The notes below the pieces were generated by a model. That model was not told the DNA's origin, made no database searches, and saw only the letters and a list, made by a program, of their open reading frames with translations. A stretch of DNA of 64,000 nucleotides from Algoriphagus chordae (GTDB lineage Bacteria > Bacteroidota > Bacteroidia > Cytophagales > Cyclobacteriaceae), in NCBI RefSeq assembly GCF_003254055.1, contig NZ_QKZT01000002.1, positions 310,001 through 374,000 of the forward strand, in the 5' to 3' direction. Both the position numbers and the translations under genes were made by a program. Of the stretch, positions 1 through 9,095 are shown piece after piece; position 1 is the first letter of the stretch, and each line of letters begins with the position of its first letter.

Positions 1-342
1 ATCGTACAGGAAACGAAAATCGACGGCGTAATAGCGACCAACACCACCATAGATCGTTCACAACTGAGCACTTCACAGAATGAAGTTGAAGCCATCGGAG
101 CTGGAGGAGTAAGTGGAAAAGTGCTGGGCAAGCGAAGTACAGAAGTCATCCGATACCTTTCAGAGAAGTCAAATAAGGCTTTCCCGATCATTGGAGTGGG
201 CGGAATCTTTTCTGCAGCTGACGCCATAGAAAAACTCGAGGCTGGAGCTAGCTTGATTCAAGTGTACTCGGGCATGATTTATGAGGGACCTGGATTGATC
301 AAAAAGATTAAAAAAGGATTATTGGCTCATTTTTCGCAGTAA
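1..342 (+). CDS. pyrD: Dihydroorotate dehydrogenase (quinone), C-terminal part, cut by window edge
   Basis: The reading frame is open from base 1 to the stop at 342, giving 113 residues of a class 2 dihydroorotate dehydrogenase; the N-terminal two thirds lie outside the window. The enzyme oxidises dihydroorotate to orotate with FMN and membrane quinone in pyrimidine synthesis. Visible are the IATNTT strand after the catalytic region, a GGVSG loop, and the C-terminal FMN-phosphate-binding segments [13 protein letters not shown] and [16 protein letters not shown] that are typical of the end of this TIM barrel. An internal ATG at 121 would give only 73 residues and is not the true start. ftsK follows 53 bases downstream on the same strand. 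Identification is firm from these motifs. Confidence 0.93.
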   Translation: MVQETKIDGVIATNTTIDRSQLSTSQNEVEAIGAGGVSGKVLGKRSTEVIRYLSEKSNKAFPIIGVGGIFSAADAIEKLEAGASLIQVYSGMIYEGPGLIKKIKKGLLAHFSQ

Positions 343-395
343 TTTGTCAATCTAAATTCATTAATCTTATCTTAAATCGGATTTGAATCGAATAC

Positions 396-2891
396 ATGGC
401 CACCAAATCACCTAGGACCAATACTTTTAGAAAAAAAGCAGAACCCACCAAAAAGAAAGGCGCAGGCTTCAAAGCCCCGAGTTTTTCATTTGGTAAGTTC
501 AATTCTACCAAGCTAGTCTTGACTTTCGGCATATTGCTGATGTCAGTTGCTATCTTTTTGCTGATCGCTTTTATCAGCTATCTGCTCAATGGGCCTGCAG
601 ACCAGAGTTTGGTCATGAATAATCCCGACGAAGCAGTAAGAGAAGCTGCCCGAGAATCCACCAATTGGCTGGGCTATCTAGGCGCACAGGCAGGTAATTG
701 GATGATCTACCGATGGTTCGGAATTGCGGCATTCTTATTTCCTCCTTTTCTTTTTTTATTGGGCTTCAAATGGGCATTCAAAATCTCCCTTGTATCACTC
801 ACCCGATACACCACATTCGCTCTTTTCTTCACCTTCTGGTTAGGATTACTGACAGGATACATAGTCATTTTGATCCAAGGCTACTCGTACTGGAGCTTCC
901 TTTCGGGAGGATTTGGCTATGAATTGGCCAAGCTATCAGCAGATTTCCTGAGCTGGGGCACATTCATTCTACTGGGTGGATCCATGCTCATTTTCGTGAT
1001 TTTCTTCTTTGATATTGACAAACTAGATTGGTTTAGCAGCAAATCTTCCGATACTGATTTGGAGGAAGATGAGCTTGAGAATAGTGCTGTTCCTGTGAAA
1101 AACCCATTCAAAGAGGATGAGGAAATTGAGGAGGAAGAAGATATTGATGACGATGGAAGTTCATGGACGGTCAAAGACCAGGAAGAAACTCCTTCCGCTC
1201 CTATCGAACTCAAACCAGAATCAAAGCCTAAACCTAAAAAAGAAGAGATAGCTTTCGATGTTCCTCAACTGAATATCCTAGACCCAATACAGGAACCTGA
1301 GCCAGAAAAGAAAGTTGAAGAGAAAAGCTTCTCGGTGATAAAGCCTAAAGGAGAAGAGAAAACTGCTGAGGAAGTGGAGAATTTGGATGCTTATGATCCG
1401 ACCTTAGATCTTCCGCATTACAAATACCCTACGCTTGACTTGCTCAATGAATACGATGTACAGAAAGTCACCGTAAGTCGTCAGGAACTTGAGGACAACA
1501 AAAACAAGATTGTTGAGACACTTGAGAACTTCAAGATCGGCATTCAGGAGATCAAAGCGACCATCGGACCGACGGTAACCCTCTATGAAATCGTCCCTGA
1601 GCCAGGCGTAAAGATCTCCAAAATCAAGAATCTGGAAGACGATATAGCCTTGAGCTTAGCAGCTTTGGGCATTAGAATTATTGCTCCAATCCCTGGAAAA
1701 GGCACTATCGGTATAGAAGTTCCAAACAAAAACAGAGAGCTAGTTCCAGCACGTGCAGTTTTGGGCACTGAGAAATTTATGCGCTCAGACAAGGATCTTC
1801 CTATTGCTTTGGGTAAGACTATTTCCAATGAGGTTTTTGTGGCTGATCTTGCGAAAATGCCTCACTTACTTATGGCTGGTGCAACTGGTCAGGGTAAGTC
1901 TGTTGGCTTGAACATGATCTTAGCTTCATTGATCTACAAGAAACACCCATCTCAGTTGAAGTTTGTGCTAGTGGATCCGAAAAAGGTTGAATTAACCCTT
2001 TTCAATAAAATAGAGAGACATTTCTTGGCCAAACTTCCTGGAGCAGAGGAAGCAATTATTACCGATACCAAGAAGGTTATTTACACCCTGAACTCTCTTT
2101 GTATCGAGATGGACAATCGATACAATTTGCTGAAAGATGCAGGCGCAAGAAACCTGAAAGAATACAATGCCAAGTTCATTGCTCGCAAGCTTAACCCAGA
2201 CAAAGGCCATCACTTTATGCCTTACATCGTCTTGGTAATTGACGAGTTGGCGGATTTGATGATGACAGCTGGCAAGGAGATCGAAGGACCGATCGCCCGT
2301 CTAGCACAACTTGCCAGAGCGATCGGTATTCACTTGGTAGTCGCTACGCAAAGACCGTCTGTAAACGTGATCACAGGTATCATCAAAGCCAATTTCCCTG
2401 CGCGTCTTTCTTTCCGTGTAACCTCCAAGATCGATAGCCGAACCATTCTAGATGCAGGGGGAGCTGATCAGCTGATCGGTATGGGAGATATGCTTTTATC
2501 TCATGGATCTGAAGTGACGCGAATCCAGTGTGCATTCTTGGATACTCCAGAAGTCGATTCGATTTGCGATTGGATTGGCGAACAAAAAGGCTATTCCGAT
2601 GCCTACATACTTCCTGAATTTGAAGGAGAAGATTCCGACAACTCTATTGGTGATGTTGATTTCTCTGATTTAGACCCATTGTTCAATGATGCCGCCAGAC
2701 TTTTGGTGATGCATCAGCAAGGAAGTACATCACTGATTCAGAGGAAGTTGAAGCTAGGCTACAATCGTGCAGGTAGAATCATAGATCAATTGGAGGCTGC
2801 TGGTATCGTGGGCGCTTTCGAAGGCTCCAAAGCCAGGGAAGTCCTCGTTCAAGATGAAGCTAGTTTGGAACGGTTATTGAATAGTTTGTAA
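396..2891 (+). CDS. ftsK: DNA translocase FtsK/SpoIIIE
   Basis: 831 residues. It pumps chromosomal DNA through the division septum and helps resolve chromosome dimers. The N-terminal ~210 residues hold about four membrane segments, followed by a highly acidic low-complexity linker (about 215-340, rich in E, D, P and K). The motor domain has Walker A GATGQGKS near residue 493 and Walker B VLVIDELADLMM near 613. The C-terminal ~65 residues form the winged-helix gamma domain (SLIQRKLKLGYNRAGRIIDQLE) that in this family reads KOPS sequences. Length is normal for Bacteroidota FtsK. The ATG at 396 directly precedes a basic cytoplasmic tail and the first membrane helix. lolA follows after 33 bases, a common pairing in Bacteroidota, so co-transcription is likely. 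Confidence 0.96.
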   Translation: MATKSPRTNTFRKKAEPTKKKGAGFKAPSFSFGKFNSTKLVLTFGILLMSVAIFLLIAFISYLLNGPADQSLVMNNPDEAVREAARESTNWLGYLGAQAGNWMIYRWFGIAAFLFPPFLFLLGFKWAFKISLVSLTRYTTFALFFTFWLGLLTGYIVILIQGYSYWSFLSGGFGYELAKLSADFLSWGTFILLGGSMLIFVIFFFDIDKLDWFSSKSSDTDLEEDELENSAVPVKNPFKEDEEIEEEEDIDDDGSSWTVKDQEETPSAPIELKPESKPKPKKEEIAFDVPQLNILDPIQEPEPEKKVEEKSFSVIKPKGEEKTAEEVENLDAYDPTLDLPHYKYPTLDLLNEYDVQKVTVSRQELEDNKNKIVETLENFKIGIQEIKATIGPTVTLYEIVPEPGVKISKIKNLEDDIALSLAALGIRIIAPIPGKGTIGIEVPNKNRELVPARAVLGTEKFMRSDKDLPIALGKTISNEVFVADLAKMPHLLMAGATGQGKSVGLNMILASLIYKKHPSQLKFVLVDPKKVELTLFNKIERHFLAKLPGAEEAIITDTKKVIYTLNSLCIEMDNRYNLLKDAGARNLKEYNAKFIARKLNPDKGHHFMPYIVLVIDELADLMMTAGKEIEGPIARLAQLARAIGIHLVVATQRPSVNVITGIIKANFPARLSFRVTSKIDSRTILDAGGADQLIGMGDMLLSHGSEVTRIQCAFLDTPEVDSICDWIGEQKGYSDAYILPEFEGEDSDNSIGDVDFSDLDPLFNDAARLLVMHQQGSTSLIQRKLKLGYNRAGRIIDQLEAAGIVGAFEGSKAREVLVQDEASLERLLNSL

Positions 2892-2924
2892 AAGCTGTTC
2901 AATTAGTTCAAGCAGCCCATTTAC

Positions 2925-3578
2925 ATGAAAAAAATCGCCCTAGTTTATACCCTTTTACTTGCCCTATTATTCTCATTCGAAGCCTCCGCTCAAAAGGATC
3001 CAAAAGCAAAAACTGTTTTAGATGCCATGAGCCAAAATTTCCAGGCCATGAATGGGTTTACTGCAAATTTTGACTTCACTTTCCAAGATGCAGTAGGCAC
3101 TGGAGACCGACAGACGGGTGATATCGCTGTCAAAGGCGAACAATATCGACTCAAGCTCCCAGATCAGGAAATCTATAACGATGGTAAGACCGTCTGGACT
3201 TTTATCCAAACTGACAACTATAAGGAAGTCACTATCAACGATGCTGGTCAAATGGAAGGAGAACTCACTCCCTCCAATATCTACCGTCTCTACGAATCAG
3301 GCTATAGTTATAAGCTGCTCGGGGAAAAGCAATTTCAAGGTAGATCAGCTCAGGTAGTAGAATTGATCGCTGAGAAAAACAATGCTCCCTTCGAACAAGT
3401 GAAGTTGATGATTGATAAAAGCAGCTCAAACCTATTGGGCTGGGAGATGTTTGATGGTCAGGGAGGCGTATTCTCTTACACCTTCAAAAACCTAAAAACT
3501 GACGCTGACCTACCTGCATCTTACTTTGTGTTTGATGCCAAAAAATATCCAGGAATAGAAGTGATTGATTTGAGATAA
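2925..3578 (+). CDS. lolA: Outer-membrane lipoprotein carrier protein LolA
   Basis: 217 residues with a clear Sec signal peptide (MKKIALVYTLLLALLFSFEASAQ, cleavage near residue 22). LolA-family periplasmic chaperones accept lipoproteins from the inner membrane and carry them to the outer membrane. After the signal, the pattern KAKTVLDAMSQNFQAMNGFTANFDFTF, then a beta-rich body with IYNDGKTVWTFI and a C-terminal strand series matches the half-open barrel of LolA/LolA-like proteins. Bacteroidota usually lack LolB, and a LolA-like gene beside ftsK is typical. It lies 33 bases after ftsK and 42 bases before the next gene. A divergent LolA paralogue is possible but would not change the general role. 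Confidence 0.88.
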   Translation: MKKIALVYTLLLALLFSFEASAQKDPKAKTVLDAMSQNFQAMNGFTANFDFTFQDAVGTGDRQTGDIAVKGEQYRLKLPDQEIYNDGKTVWTFIQTDNYKEVTINDAGQMEGELTPSNIYRLYESGYSYKLLGEKQFQGRSAQVVELIAEKNNAPFEQVKLMIDKSSSNLLGWEMFDGQGGVFSYTFKNLKTDADLPASYFVFDAKKYPGIEVIDLR

Positions 3579-3620
3579 TCTCCAAAGTTTATCCTTATTA
3601 GTAGTCTCAAAACTACCTTT

Positions 3621-4811
3621 ATGAAGACTCACTGGCTTTTTTCCTTTCTTGCATGTCTTATTTTTTCATGTCAGACCAAGAACAATCAAACTGAAAACAG
3701 CTCTATCGAAATGCCCAGTTATAAACTGGAGGTATTGGATTCAGTGACGGTAAAGGACATTCTTGCAACATTGTTTTTATTTCAGACTGCGGATGATGAG
3801 CATTTGCTATTTAAAGATGCGATGGCTGCCGAAATCTATGTTTTTGACAAAGCAGGAAATCCAATAGAAAAATGGAATAAAAAAGGAGATGTTCCAGGCT
3901 CTTTTTCCAATCTCAATAGAAATATATCTACCGACAAATCGGGAAATCTGGTCATTGTTGATATCATTAATGGCCTGAAAGTATTGAAGAAAAATGGAGA
4001 CCTGATCCAGGATTTTGGAATACATTATACACAAATGAGTTTCAGTGGACCAATCACAATTTTCAAATCTCAGCAAGTCATTGAAAAAGATGGAAAAGAT
4101 TACCTGTTGTATTCTCTGGATGTTATGGAGGACTTAAACGGGGACTTCGGTCCAGATTTTTTTCATGCCAGAAAAAACCTACTTCTAACCAATCTTGAAA
4201 CAGAGGAAACCAAGGCCATATTACCATTTCCGGAAGGCTCCCAATTCTTGAATGGGAATATGTTTCTATTCGAAGACTTCAGACCGGTATTCTCATATGA
4301 TGAACAATCACAAATGCTATATGTAGCTTTTCAGAATGAGCCAATTATGTATTCATACGATTGGTCAGGTCTAGAGCCTATTTTAAAAGATAAAACAAAC
4401 TTAGATCTAGCTGGATTTGTAGCAGGAACAGGTTTTGAAAAAGGAGCCGTCGGCTACGGTAAACCTACGGACAATAAGATCAATCCCTTCCCCTCACAGA
4501 TTATCAGTTTGGAGAAATATGGCAACGACTTTCTGATTAGCTATAAACCAACACCATCTGATAAAAGTGGCTTAGCAAAGATGATGGCTGGCGAGGCTAC
4601 AAAAGAAGTATTCTGGCGTCTATTTGAAGAATCAAAAATCAAAACTGTGGTCCTGACAGCAAAGGGAAACCTTATCCCCTTGGACTTACCTGAAATGAAC
4701 ACCGATAGTTTCAAAGTAATAGGAGAAGATATCTGGTGGATGAAAAAACATACAGGAGAAGAAGAACAGGAGGATTTTACTGTGTATAGAGGTAGGCTGG
4801 TGAAAGAATGA
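3621..4811 (+). CDS. 6-bladed beta-propeller lipoprotein (function unknown)
   Basis: 396 residues. The N-terminus is a lipoprotein signal with lipobox LIFSC (Cys17), so the protein should be anchored in a membrane, probably the outer one. The body shows repeated beta-propeller-like motifs such as IYVFDKAGNPIEKWNKKGDVPGSF and GLKVLKKNGDLIQDFG, characteristic of the Bacteroidota 6-bladed beta-propeller family (NHL/DUF4934-like). These proteins are common and their ligands are mostly unknown. No enzyme motif was seen. The gene follows lolA by 42 bases and may share its transcript, although a palindrome-rich stretch follows the stop. The specific role cannot be given. Confidence 0.75.
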   Translation: MKTHWLFSFLACLIFSCQTKNNQTENSSIEMPSYKLEVLDSVTVKDILATLFLFQTADDEHLLFKDAMAAEIYVFDKAGNPIEKWNKKGDVPGSFSNLNRNISTDKSGNLVIVDIINGLKVLKKNGDLIQDFGIHYTQMSFSGPITIFKSQQVIEKDGKDYLLYSLDVMEDLNGDFGPDFFHARKNLLLTNLETEETKAILPFPEGSQFLNGNMFLFEDFRPVFSYDEQSQMLYVAFQNEPIMYSYDWSGLEPILKDKTNLDLAGFVAGTGFEKGAVGYGKPTDNKINPFPSQIISLEKYGNDFLISYKPTPSDKSGLAKMMAGEATKEVFWRLFEESKIKTVVLTAKGNLIPLDLPEMNTDSFKVIGEDIWWMKKHTGEEEQEDFTVYRGRLVKE

Positions 4812-4828
4812 GTAGTCAATCTCGTTTA

Positions 4829-5027
4829 GAACAGCTGTTCTTTGAGACTCATAAATCCTGCTTCTGGAGAAGCGGGATAACTTTAAGGACAACCTAGGGA
4901 AAAGATCTTCAACTTTACTACCAATGACAGATTGATTTGAGGACATCAAAAGCTGGTCAGTTCGAGTACCCGAGAGACGGGAGTCTAGAGGTTCGAGAAC
5001 CTTTCGAATTCGAGACTCTCGTCTCTC
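4829..5027. repeat. Palindrome-rich intergenic stretch with a long stem-loop
   Basis: The 358-base gap between the propeller lipoprotein and the VOC gene has no gene but three inverted repeats: a perfect 12-base palindrome GAACAGCTGTTC (4829-4840), a 9-base stem TCCTGCTTC/GAAGCGGGA (4856-4877, one G-T pair), and a 15-base stem. The last runs GAGAGACGGGAGTCT (4972-4986) with AGACTCTCGTCTCTC (5013-5027), with a smaller GGTTC/GAACC hairpin in its loop (4990-5001). None is followed by a clear T run, so simple intrinsic termination is not evident. It could be a repetitive extragenic palindrome or a MITE-like remnant. Confidence 0.6.
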
Positions 5028-5169
5028 AAGTGCTCAAGGTGACCGTGGTTATGGTTCCAAAACAAATTACTGTCATTTCATTTTTGTATGTTCAAAGAAT
5101 ATTTAATACTCGGAATGACATATTCTTAAAATACTCAGACTGACACACGGAATATCCATAAACAGCTTA

Positions 5170-6045
5170 TCAGGCATTGATAAGTTTCTCGATATCAAAC
5201 TTTTTCATCTTCATAAATGCCTGAACTACCCGTACAGACCTATCGGGATCAGCCATCAATTCTGAGAGAATTTCAGGTACAATTTGCCAAGAAACTCCAT
5301 ATTTATCCTTCAACCAGCCGCATTGACTCTCCTTGCCGCCAGCTGTGAGCCTTTCCCAGAAATAGTCTATCTGTGCTTGATCGACACATTCCACCACAAA
5401 AGATACTGCTTCATTGAAATCAAACTCATGCACAATCGCGCTGTCCATAGCGGCAAACACCTGTCCATTCAATTCAAATTGGGCATGATTGATTTTTCCC
5501 TCTTGTCCATTGGAATCATCAGCTCCATATCTGGAAACCAGCTTAATCCCAGAATTCTCAAATATATTCCCATAGAAATTGATTGCCTCTTCGGCTTTGC
5601 CAAAGTTAGTTCCAGAGAACATTAAGGCTGGGACAAACCTCTGCTCAGGCATTTCATGCTTATCTATCGTGAGCTGCCAGGTAAGCCCAAACTTATCCTG
5701 AACCCAACCGTACTTTTTGCTCCAGGGATAACTATCCAGAGGCATCAATGCTCTTCCATTTTCAATCAATCTATCCCATACATCCTGAATCTCCGCTTCA
5801 TTTCGAACAATCGTATAAAAGGAAATAGCGGGCGTAAACTTAAACGCTGGCCCAGCATTGAGACACATAAACTTTTGCCCAGCAGACATGAAGGTGACTA
5901 CCATGGGAGTTTCGTCAACTAGCTTAGAATCTGAGAAGACAGTACAGTAAAACTCAGCTGCTTCTTTCGCATTTCCATCAAACCATAAGCAAGGATAAAT
6001 GGGCTTATTTAGAGTATTCACAGATTGATTATCCATGTTGTTCAC
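5170..6045 (-). CDS. Tandem-domain VOC protein (PhnB-like/3-demethylubiquinone methyltransferase-like)
   Basis: 291 residues made of two similar VOC (glyoxalase-like) domains, about 14-135 and 148-285. Each begins with the PhnB-like pattern seen as YPCLWFDGNAKEAAEFYCTVF and ALMFSGTNFGKAEEAINFYGNIF and ends with a KYGxxWQ segment (KYGWVQDKFGLTWQ and KYGVSWQIVP). This is the 3-dmu-9_3-mt/PhnB family. Despite the family name these proteins are not shown to methylate ubiquinone, and the substrate is unknown. The start codon lies inside the 3' end of the upstream SRPBCC gene (17-base overlap), which implies translational coupling. A second ATG three codons in is an alternative start. Confidence 0.85.
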   Translation of the reverse strand: MNNMDNQSVNTLNKPIYPCLWFDGNAKEAAEFYCTVFSDSKLVDETPMVVTFMSAGQKFMCLNAGPAFKFTPAISFYTIVRNEAEIQDVWDRLIENGRALMPLDSYPWSKKYGWVQDKFGLTWQLTIDKHEMPEQRFVPALMFSGTNFGKAEEAINFYGNIFENSGIKLVSRYGADDSNGQEGKINHAQFELNGQVFAAMDSAIVHEFDFNEAVSFVVECVDQAQIDYFWERLTAGGKESQCGWLKDKYGVSWQIVPEILSELMADPDRSVRVVQAFMKMKKFDIEKLINA

Positions 6046-6913
6046 AGATTTCTTTGACTTTGTCTAAGGCTTTTGGCCAGGATTCAGTGAAGTATTCTTC
6101 AAATTCCATGGTGGAATCCAAGTCTATTGAAAGTAGGGTATCCGCTCCTTTTTCTTTAAAAGAGTATTTTTCATGAGCTCCCTGCCACATTTCCACCTCT
6201 TCCCCCTCCGTTATTTCCACACCTTCTTTGAGCAGTCCAATATGCTCCACATCCACATGCTTATTTGGGATATTTTTAATGACCTTACTTACCAGTCCAT
6301 TAGAATTGCCCTCTTCTCCCTGAGACACAAATAGAACTTTGCTTCCCTCCTCCCAAGTTCCGATGTAGGTGGAACCCGGAGAGAGAACATCCGTCCATTC
6401 TTCATAGGTTGGTTTCTCCAGCATAATCCTATAGACCTCAGCAGGAGTGTTTTTGATCAAGATCTCAAAATGCAATCTGACCAATTTCGCATCTGATTCT
6501 GCATAGGTTTTAAAGCTTTCCAAGATCGCTTGCCAGCCATTTTTTTGCATCTCCACAGAATTCTCGCTCTCAGCATCGAATATCTCTGTGACTTCCACCC
6601 CAGCAGGCACTTTCCGGAAAGTCACCTCCACCTCGCGCCCATCTTCCAGGATATAGCTGTAAAAAGAATGCTTTTCTACTTCTTGATATACCCCACTGAA
6701 ATCAAAACCCATACTTCCATCTTTGGCTTCCATTCTACTGGTAAAACTTCCTCCTGGCTGTAGATCATTCTCAGCGTTGGGCGTGTGCCAATCTGAGGAG
6801 GCCGAATTCCAGTGAATGATATGCTTAGGTTGTGTGAAGTAATCCCAGACTATTTCTAGGTCTGAGTTGACTGTAGTCTGCACCTTAATCTTGGTTTTTT
6901 GAGTAGTTGTCAT
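6029..6913 (-). CDS. Tandem SRPBCC (AHSA1/START-like) protein
   Basis: 294 residues comprising two SRPBCC/AHSA1 domains, about 1-140 and 150-290. Typical features are the start IKVQTTVNSDLEIVWDYFTQPKHIIHWN and the block DLQPGGSFTSRMEAKDGSMGFDFSGVY in the first domain, and FEILIKNTPAEVYRIMLEKPTYEEWT in the second. The fold makes a hydrophobic cavity for lipids or other small molecules; no catalytic residues are implied. It overlaps the VOC gene by 17 bases as the first gene of a two-gene operon and is divergent from the GlxA-type AraC gene 120 bases away, which is a plausible regulator. The pairing of SRPBCC and VOC genes with an AraC regulator is common in Bacteroidota, but the metabolic role is unknown. 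Confidence 0.85.
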   Translation of the reverse strand: MTTTQKTKIKVQTTVNSDLEIVWDYFTQPKHIIHWNSASSDWHTPNAENDLQPGGSFTSRMEAKDGSMGFDFSGVYQEVEKHSFYSYILEDGREVEVTFRKVPAGVEVTEIFDAESENSVEMQKNGWQAILESFKTYAESDAKLVRLHFEILIKNTPAEVYRIMLEKPTYEEWTDVLSPGSTYIGTWEEGSKVLFVSQGEEGNSNGLVSKVIKNIPNKHVDVEHIGLLKEGVEITEGEEVEMWQGAHEKYSFKEKGADTLLSIDLDSTMEFEEYFTESWPKALDKVKEICEQHG

Positions 6914-7033
6914 GGCTTTTAGTTTTAATTAGAAAAATGTACTTAACAAATTTATCTAGCAAAAGACTATTTCTTCCTGTTCAATTCAGACAAATGATGG
7001 GCGAAATACGACAGGAAACATTAAATTCAAGTT

Positions 7034-8014
7034 ATGAAGAATATTGCTATTCTAGTTCCAGAACGATCTGTTTTGCAAGCCATTGCCGATCCTCAATTTT
7101 GCTTTTCGGCAGTCAATGACTTTTTGATCAAATCTGGAGCTGCCCCACTTTTTAATGTTGAACTGGTGGGACTGAACCCAGAGGTCAAATTAAACGACAA
7201 ACGCTATTCCGTATTCCCCGACAAGCTGTTACCCGAGGCTAGTACGCCAGATCTAATCGTGGTACCAGCACTTTTTGGAGATATGAAACAGGCCGTAGAA
7301 GCAAATGAAGCCTATATCCCTTGGATCAAAGCCCAATATGAAGCAGGATCCGAGATTGCTTCGCTTTGTGTAGGTGCATTTCTACTGGGAGCTACAGGCT
7401 TACTAGATGGTAAAAAATGTTCTACACATTGGGGATTTACAAATCTATTTCGAGAGTTCTATCCCGAAGTGGACGTTCAAGATGACGCAATAGTCACAGA
7501 AGAAAATGGCATCTATTCCAGCGGAGGAGCGCATTCCTATTGGAACCTCTTGTTGCATTTGGTAGAGAAATATGCAGATCGGGAAATCGCCATTTTGACG
7601 GCTAAGTATTTTGCAATAGACATAGACAGAGATAGTCAGACTGCCTTCTCCATGTTTCAGGGTCAAAAATCCCATCAGGACGAGGCTGTAAAAAAGGCGC
7701 AAGAATATATAGAAAAGAAAATCGAAGAACGCATCAGCGTGGATCATCTTGCAGAAGAAGTTGCCGTGGGAAGAAGGAGCTTCGAACGGAGATTCAAGAG
7801 AGTCACCAACAATTCGGTGCTTGAATACATTCAGCGAGTAAAAGTTGAGGCTGCCAAGCGCAGCTTCGAAACTAGCATGAAAAACATCAACGAAGTTATG
7901 TTTGATGTAGGCTATTCAGACACCAAAGCCTTCCGTACCACCTTCAAAAAAATCACTGGCCTCACTCCTTTCGAGTATAGGAATAAGTATAATAAAGGGA
8001 TAGGGGTGAATTAA
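7034..8014 (+). CDS. GlxA-family AraC transcriptional regulator with DJ-1/PfpI domain
   Basis: 326 residues. The N-terminal ~190 residues are a DJ-1/PfpI-like class I glutamine amidotransferase fold with the nucleophile-elbow sequence ASLCVGAFLLGATG (Cys112). The C-terminal ~100 residues are an AraC DNA-binding domain with two helix-turn-helices (ISVDHLAEEVAVGRRSFERRFKR and NINEVMFDVGYSDTKAFRTTFKKITG). This is the GlxA/FtrA architecture, usually an activator responding to a small molecule. It is divergent from the SRPBCC/VOC operon, its most probable target. The last 195 bases (7820-8014) are duplicated at 23347-23541 with about four differences. An intrinsic terminator follows at 8056-8086. 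Confidence 0.92.
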   Translation: MKNIAILVPERSVLQAIADPQFCFSAVNDFLIKSGAAPLFNVELVGLNPEVKLNDKRYSVFPDKLLPEASTPDLIVVPALFGDMKQAVEANEAYIPWIKAQYEAGSEIASLCVGAFLLGATGLLDGKKCSTHWGFTNLFREFYPEVDVQDDAIVTEENGIYSSGGAHSYWNLLLHLVEKYADREIAILTAKYFAIDIDRDSQTAFSMFQGQKSHQDEAVKKAQEYIEKKIEERISVDHLAEEVAVGRRSFERRFKRVTNNSVLEYIQRVKVEAAKRSFETSMKNINEVMFDVGYSDTKAFRTTFKKITGLTPFEYRNKYNKGIGVN

Positions 8015-8055
8015 GATAAGTCTATCATTTCCACTGGATCAAATCTTTAGACGAT

Positions 8056-8086
8056 AAAAAAAGCTACCAGATTGGTAGCTTTTTTG
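8056..8086. terminator. Bidirectional intrinsic terminator
   Basis: AAAAAAGCTACC and GGTAGCTTTTTT form a perfect stem with a five-base loop (AGATT), with A and T runs on the two sides. It therefore serves the AraC gene on the plus strand (stop at 8014) and the ENPP-like gene on the minus strand (stop at 8189). Confidence 0.9.
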
Positions 8087-8188
8087 TTTTCCCTCCCACA
8101 AAATAAGATTAGGGATAGAGCACTACGCCTAAAAAGAACATTATACTCCTGTAATAAAATACAGATTAAAGCGGAAAAAATCAGCGAC

Positions 8189-9082
8189 TTAATAGGAATC
8201 AAAGCTATCTCCTACCGGTTTTCCTCGCCAACTTTGAGGCACATCAAGTCCCAAAATCCAAGCAATTGTAGCTCCCGTATCATAAGTCATGATGAGGTCA
8301 TTTATTTGGTGATTCGTTTTAACACCAGGGCCAGAGATTATCCAAGGAATGTAAATTTCCTCAAGTGATTTTCCGCCATGGCCTTTTCCCACTCCGCCAT
8401 GATCGGATGACAGCATAATGATCGTTTCCTCAGTAAGGCCAGCTGAAGCGACAGCATCAACAATCTGTTTGATCTTAGAATCTACAGTTTTCAACTCTTC
8501 GTAATACTCGGGAGTATCATGACCTATATTATGACCCACACCATCAGGTTCACTGAGATGTAAAAACATAAAGGTAGTCTCCCCCTCTTTAATAACTTCA
8601 ATCGCCCTATCAAGACAAAGATCCTCAGTCTCTCCATTGTAAACCACGTCAATAGCATCCTTTTCCACCAAAGGACCTATACCACCCCAACTGAAAATGG
8701 CTGCTGTTTTAGCCTTTGGATTTTGATCTCGGATCAAGCTAAAAATGGATGGAAATATACCGTATTTGGTCACTTCATAAGGAGGGATTTCAGGTGTCTT
8801 ACTTCCCCACTCAGTGAAACCATGAGCAGTAGGACCCGCACCCATCAGCATGGATGCCCAGTTGACTGCGCTGGAGGAGGGTAAAACCGTTCTTGCTTCC
8901 AAAGAGTAAGAACCACCTTCCATCAGCTTTTTCAGGTTGGGCATCTCTGCCTTCGGAAAGGCATATGATCCCAATCCATCAAACCCAATCAATATGACAT
9001 GTTTGGCTTTTTTTACTTGGGACAGGCCTTTGTTTTGAAAAGCAAAAACCAGCAATAAAGAAATAATAAAGAGGTGTTTCAT
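8189..9082 (-). CDS. Secreted alkaline-phosphatase-superfamily phosphodiesterase (ENPP-like)
   Basis: 297 residues with a signal peptide (about 1-21). It belongs to the type I phosphodiesterase/nucleotide pyrophosphatase branch of the alkaline phosphatase superfamily, two-zinc enzymes that cleave phosphodiesters. Visible metal and catalytic motifs are GFDGLG (Asp35), the nucleophile region LPSSSAVNWASM (a serine near 69-71 in place of the ENPP threonine), EPDGVGHNIGH, SSDHGG and a later GHGG. The protein is short for the family, which is usually longer in eukaryotes, but the core is complete. It follows the metallophosphatase-PQQ gene by 13 bases and is the last gene of that minus-strand unit. 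In this locus it could release phospho- or phosphono-head groups from esters outside the cytoplasm; that role is inference. Confidence 0.85.
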   Translation of the reverse strand: MKHLFIISLLLVFAFQNKGLSQVKKAKHVILIGFDGLGSYAFPKAEMPNLKKLMEGGSYSLEARTVLPSSSAVNWASMLMGAGPTAHGFTEWGSKTPEIPPYEVTKYGIFPSIFSLIRDQNPKAKTAAIFSWGGIGPLVEKDAIDVVYNGETEDLCLDRAIEVIKEGETTFMFLHLSEPDGVGHNIGHDTPEYYEELKTVDSKIKQIVDAVASAGLTEETIIMLSSDHGGVGKGHGGKSLEEIYIPWIISGPGVKTNHQINDLIMTYDTGATIAWILGLDVPQSWRGKPVGDSFDSY

Positions 9083-9095
9083 AGAGAGTTAGTTA

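Noticed and set aside
5170..6045. Linking the PhnB-like VOC protein to phosphonate metabolism because of its family name
   Set aside because: PhnB-like VOC proteins have no established phosphonate role, and this gene is paired with SRPBCC and AraC genes outside the phosphorus locus.
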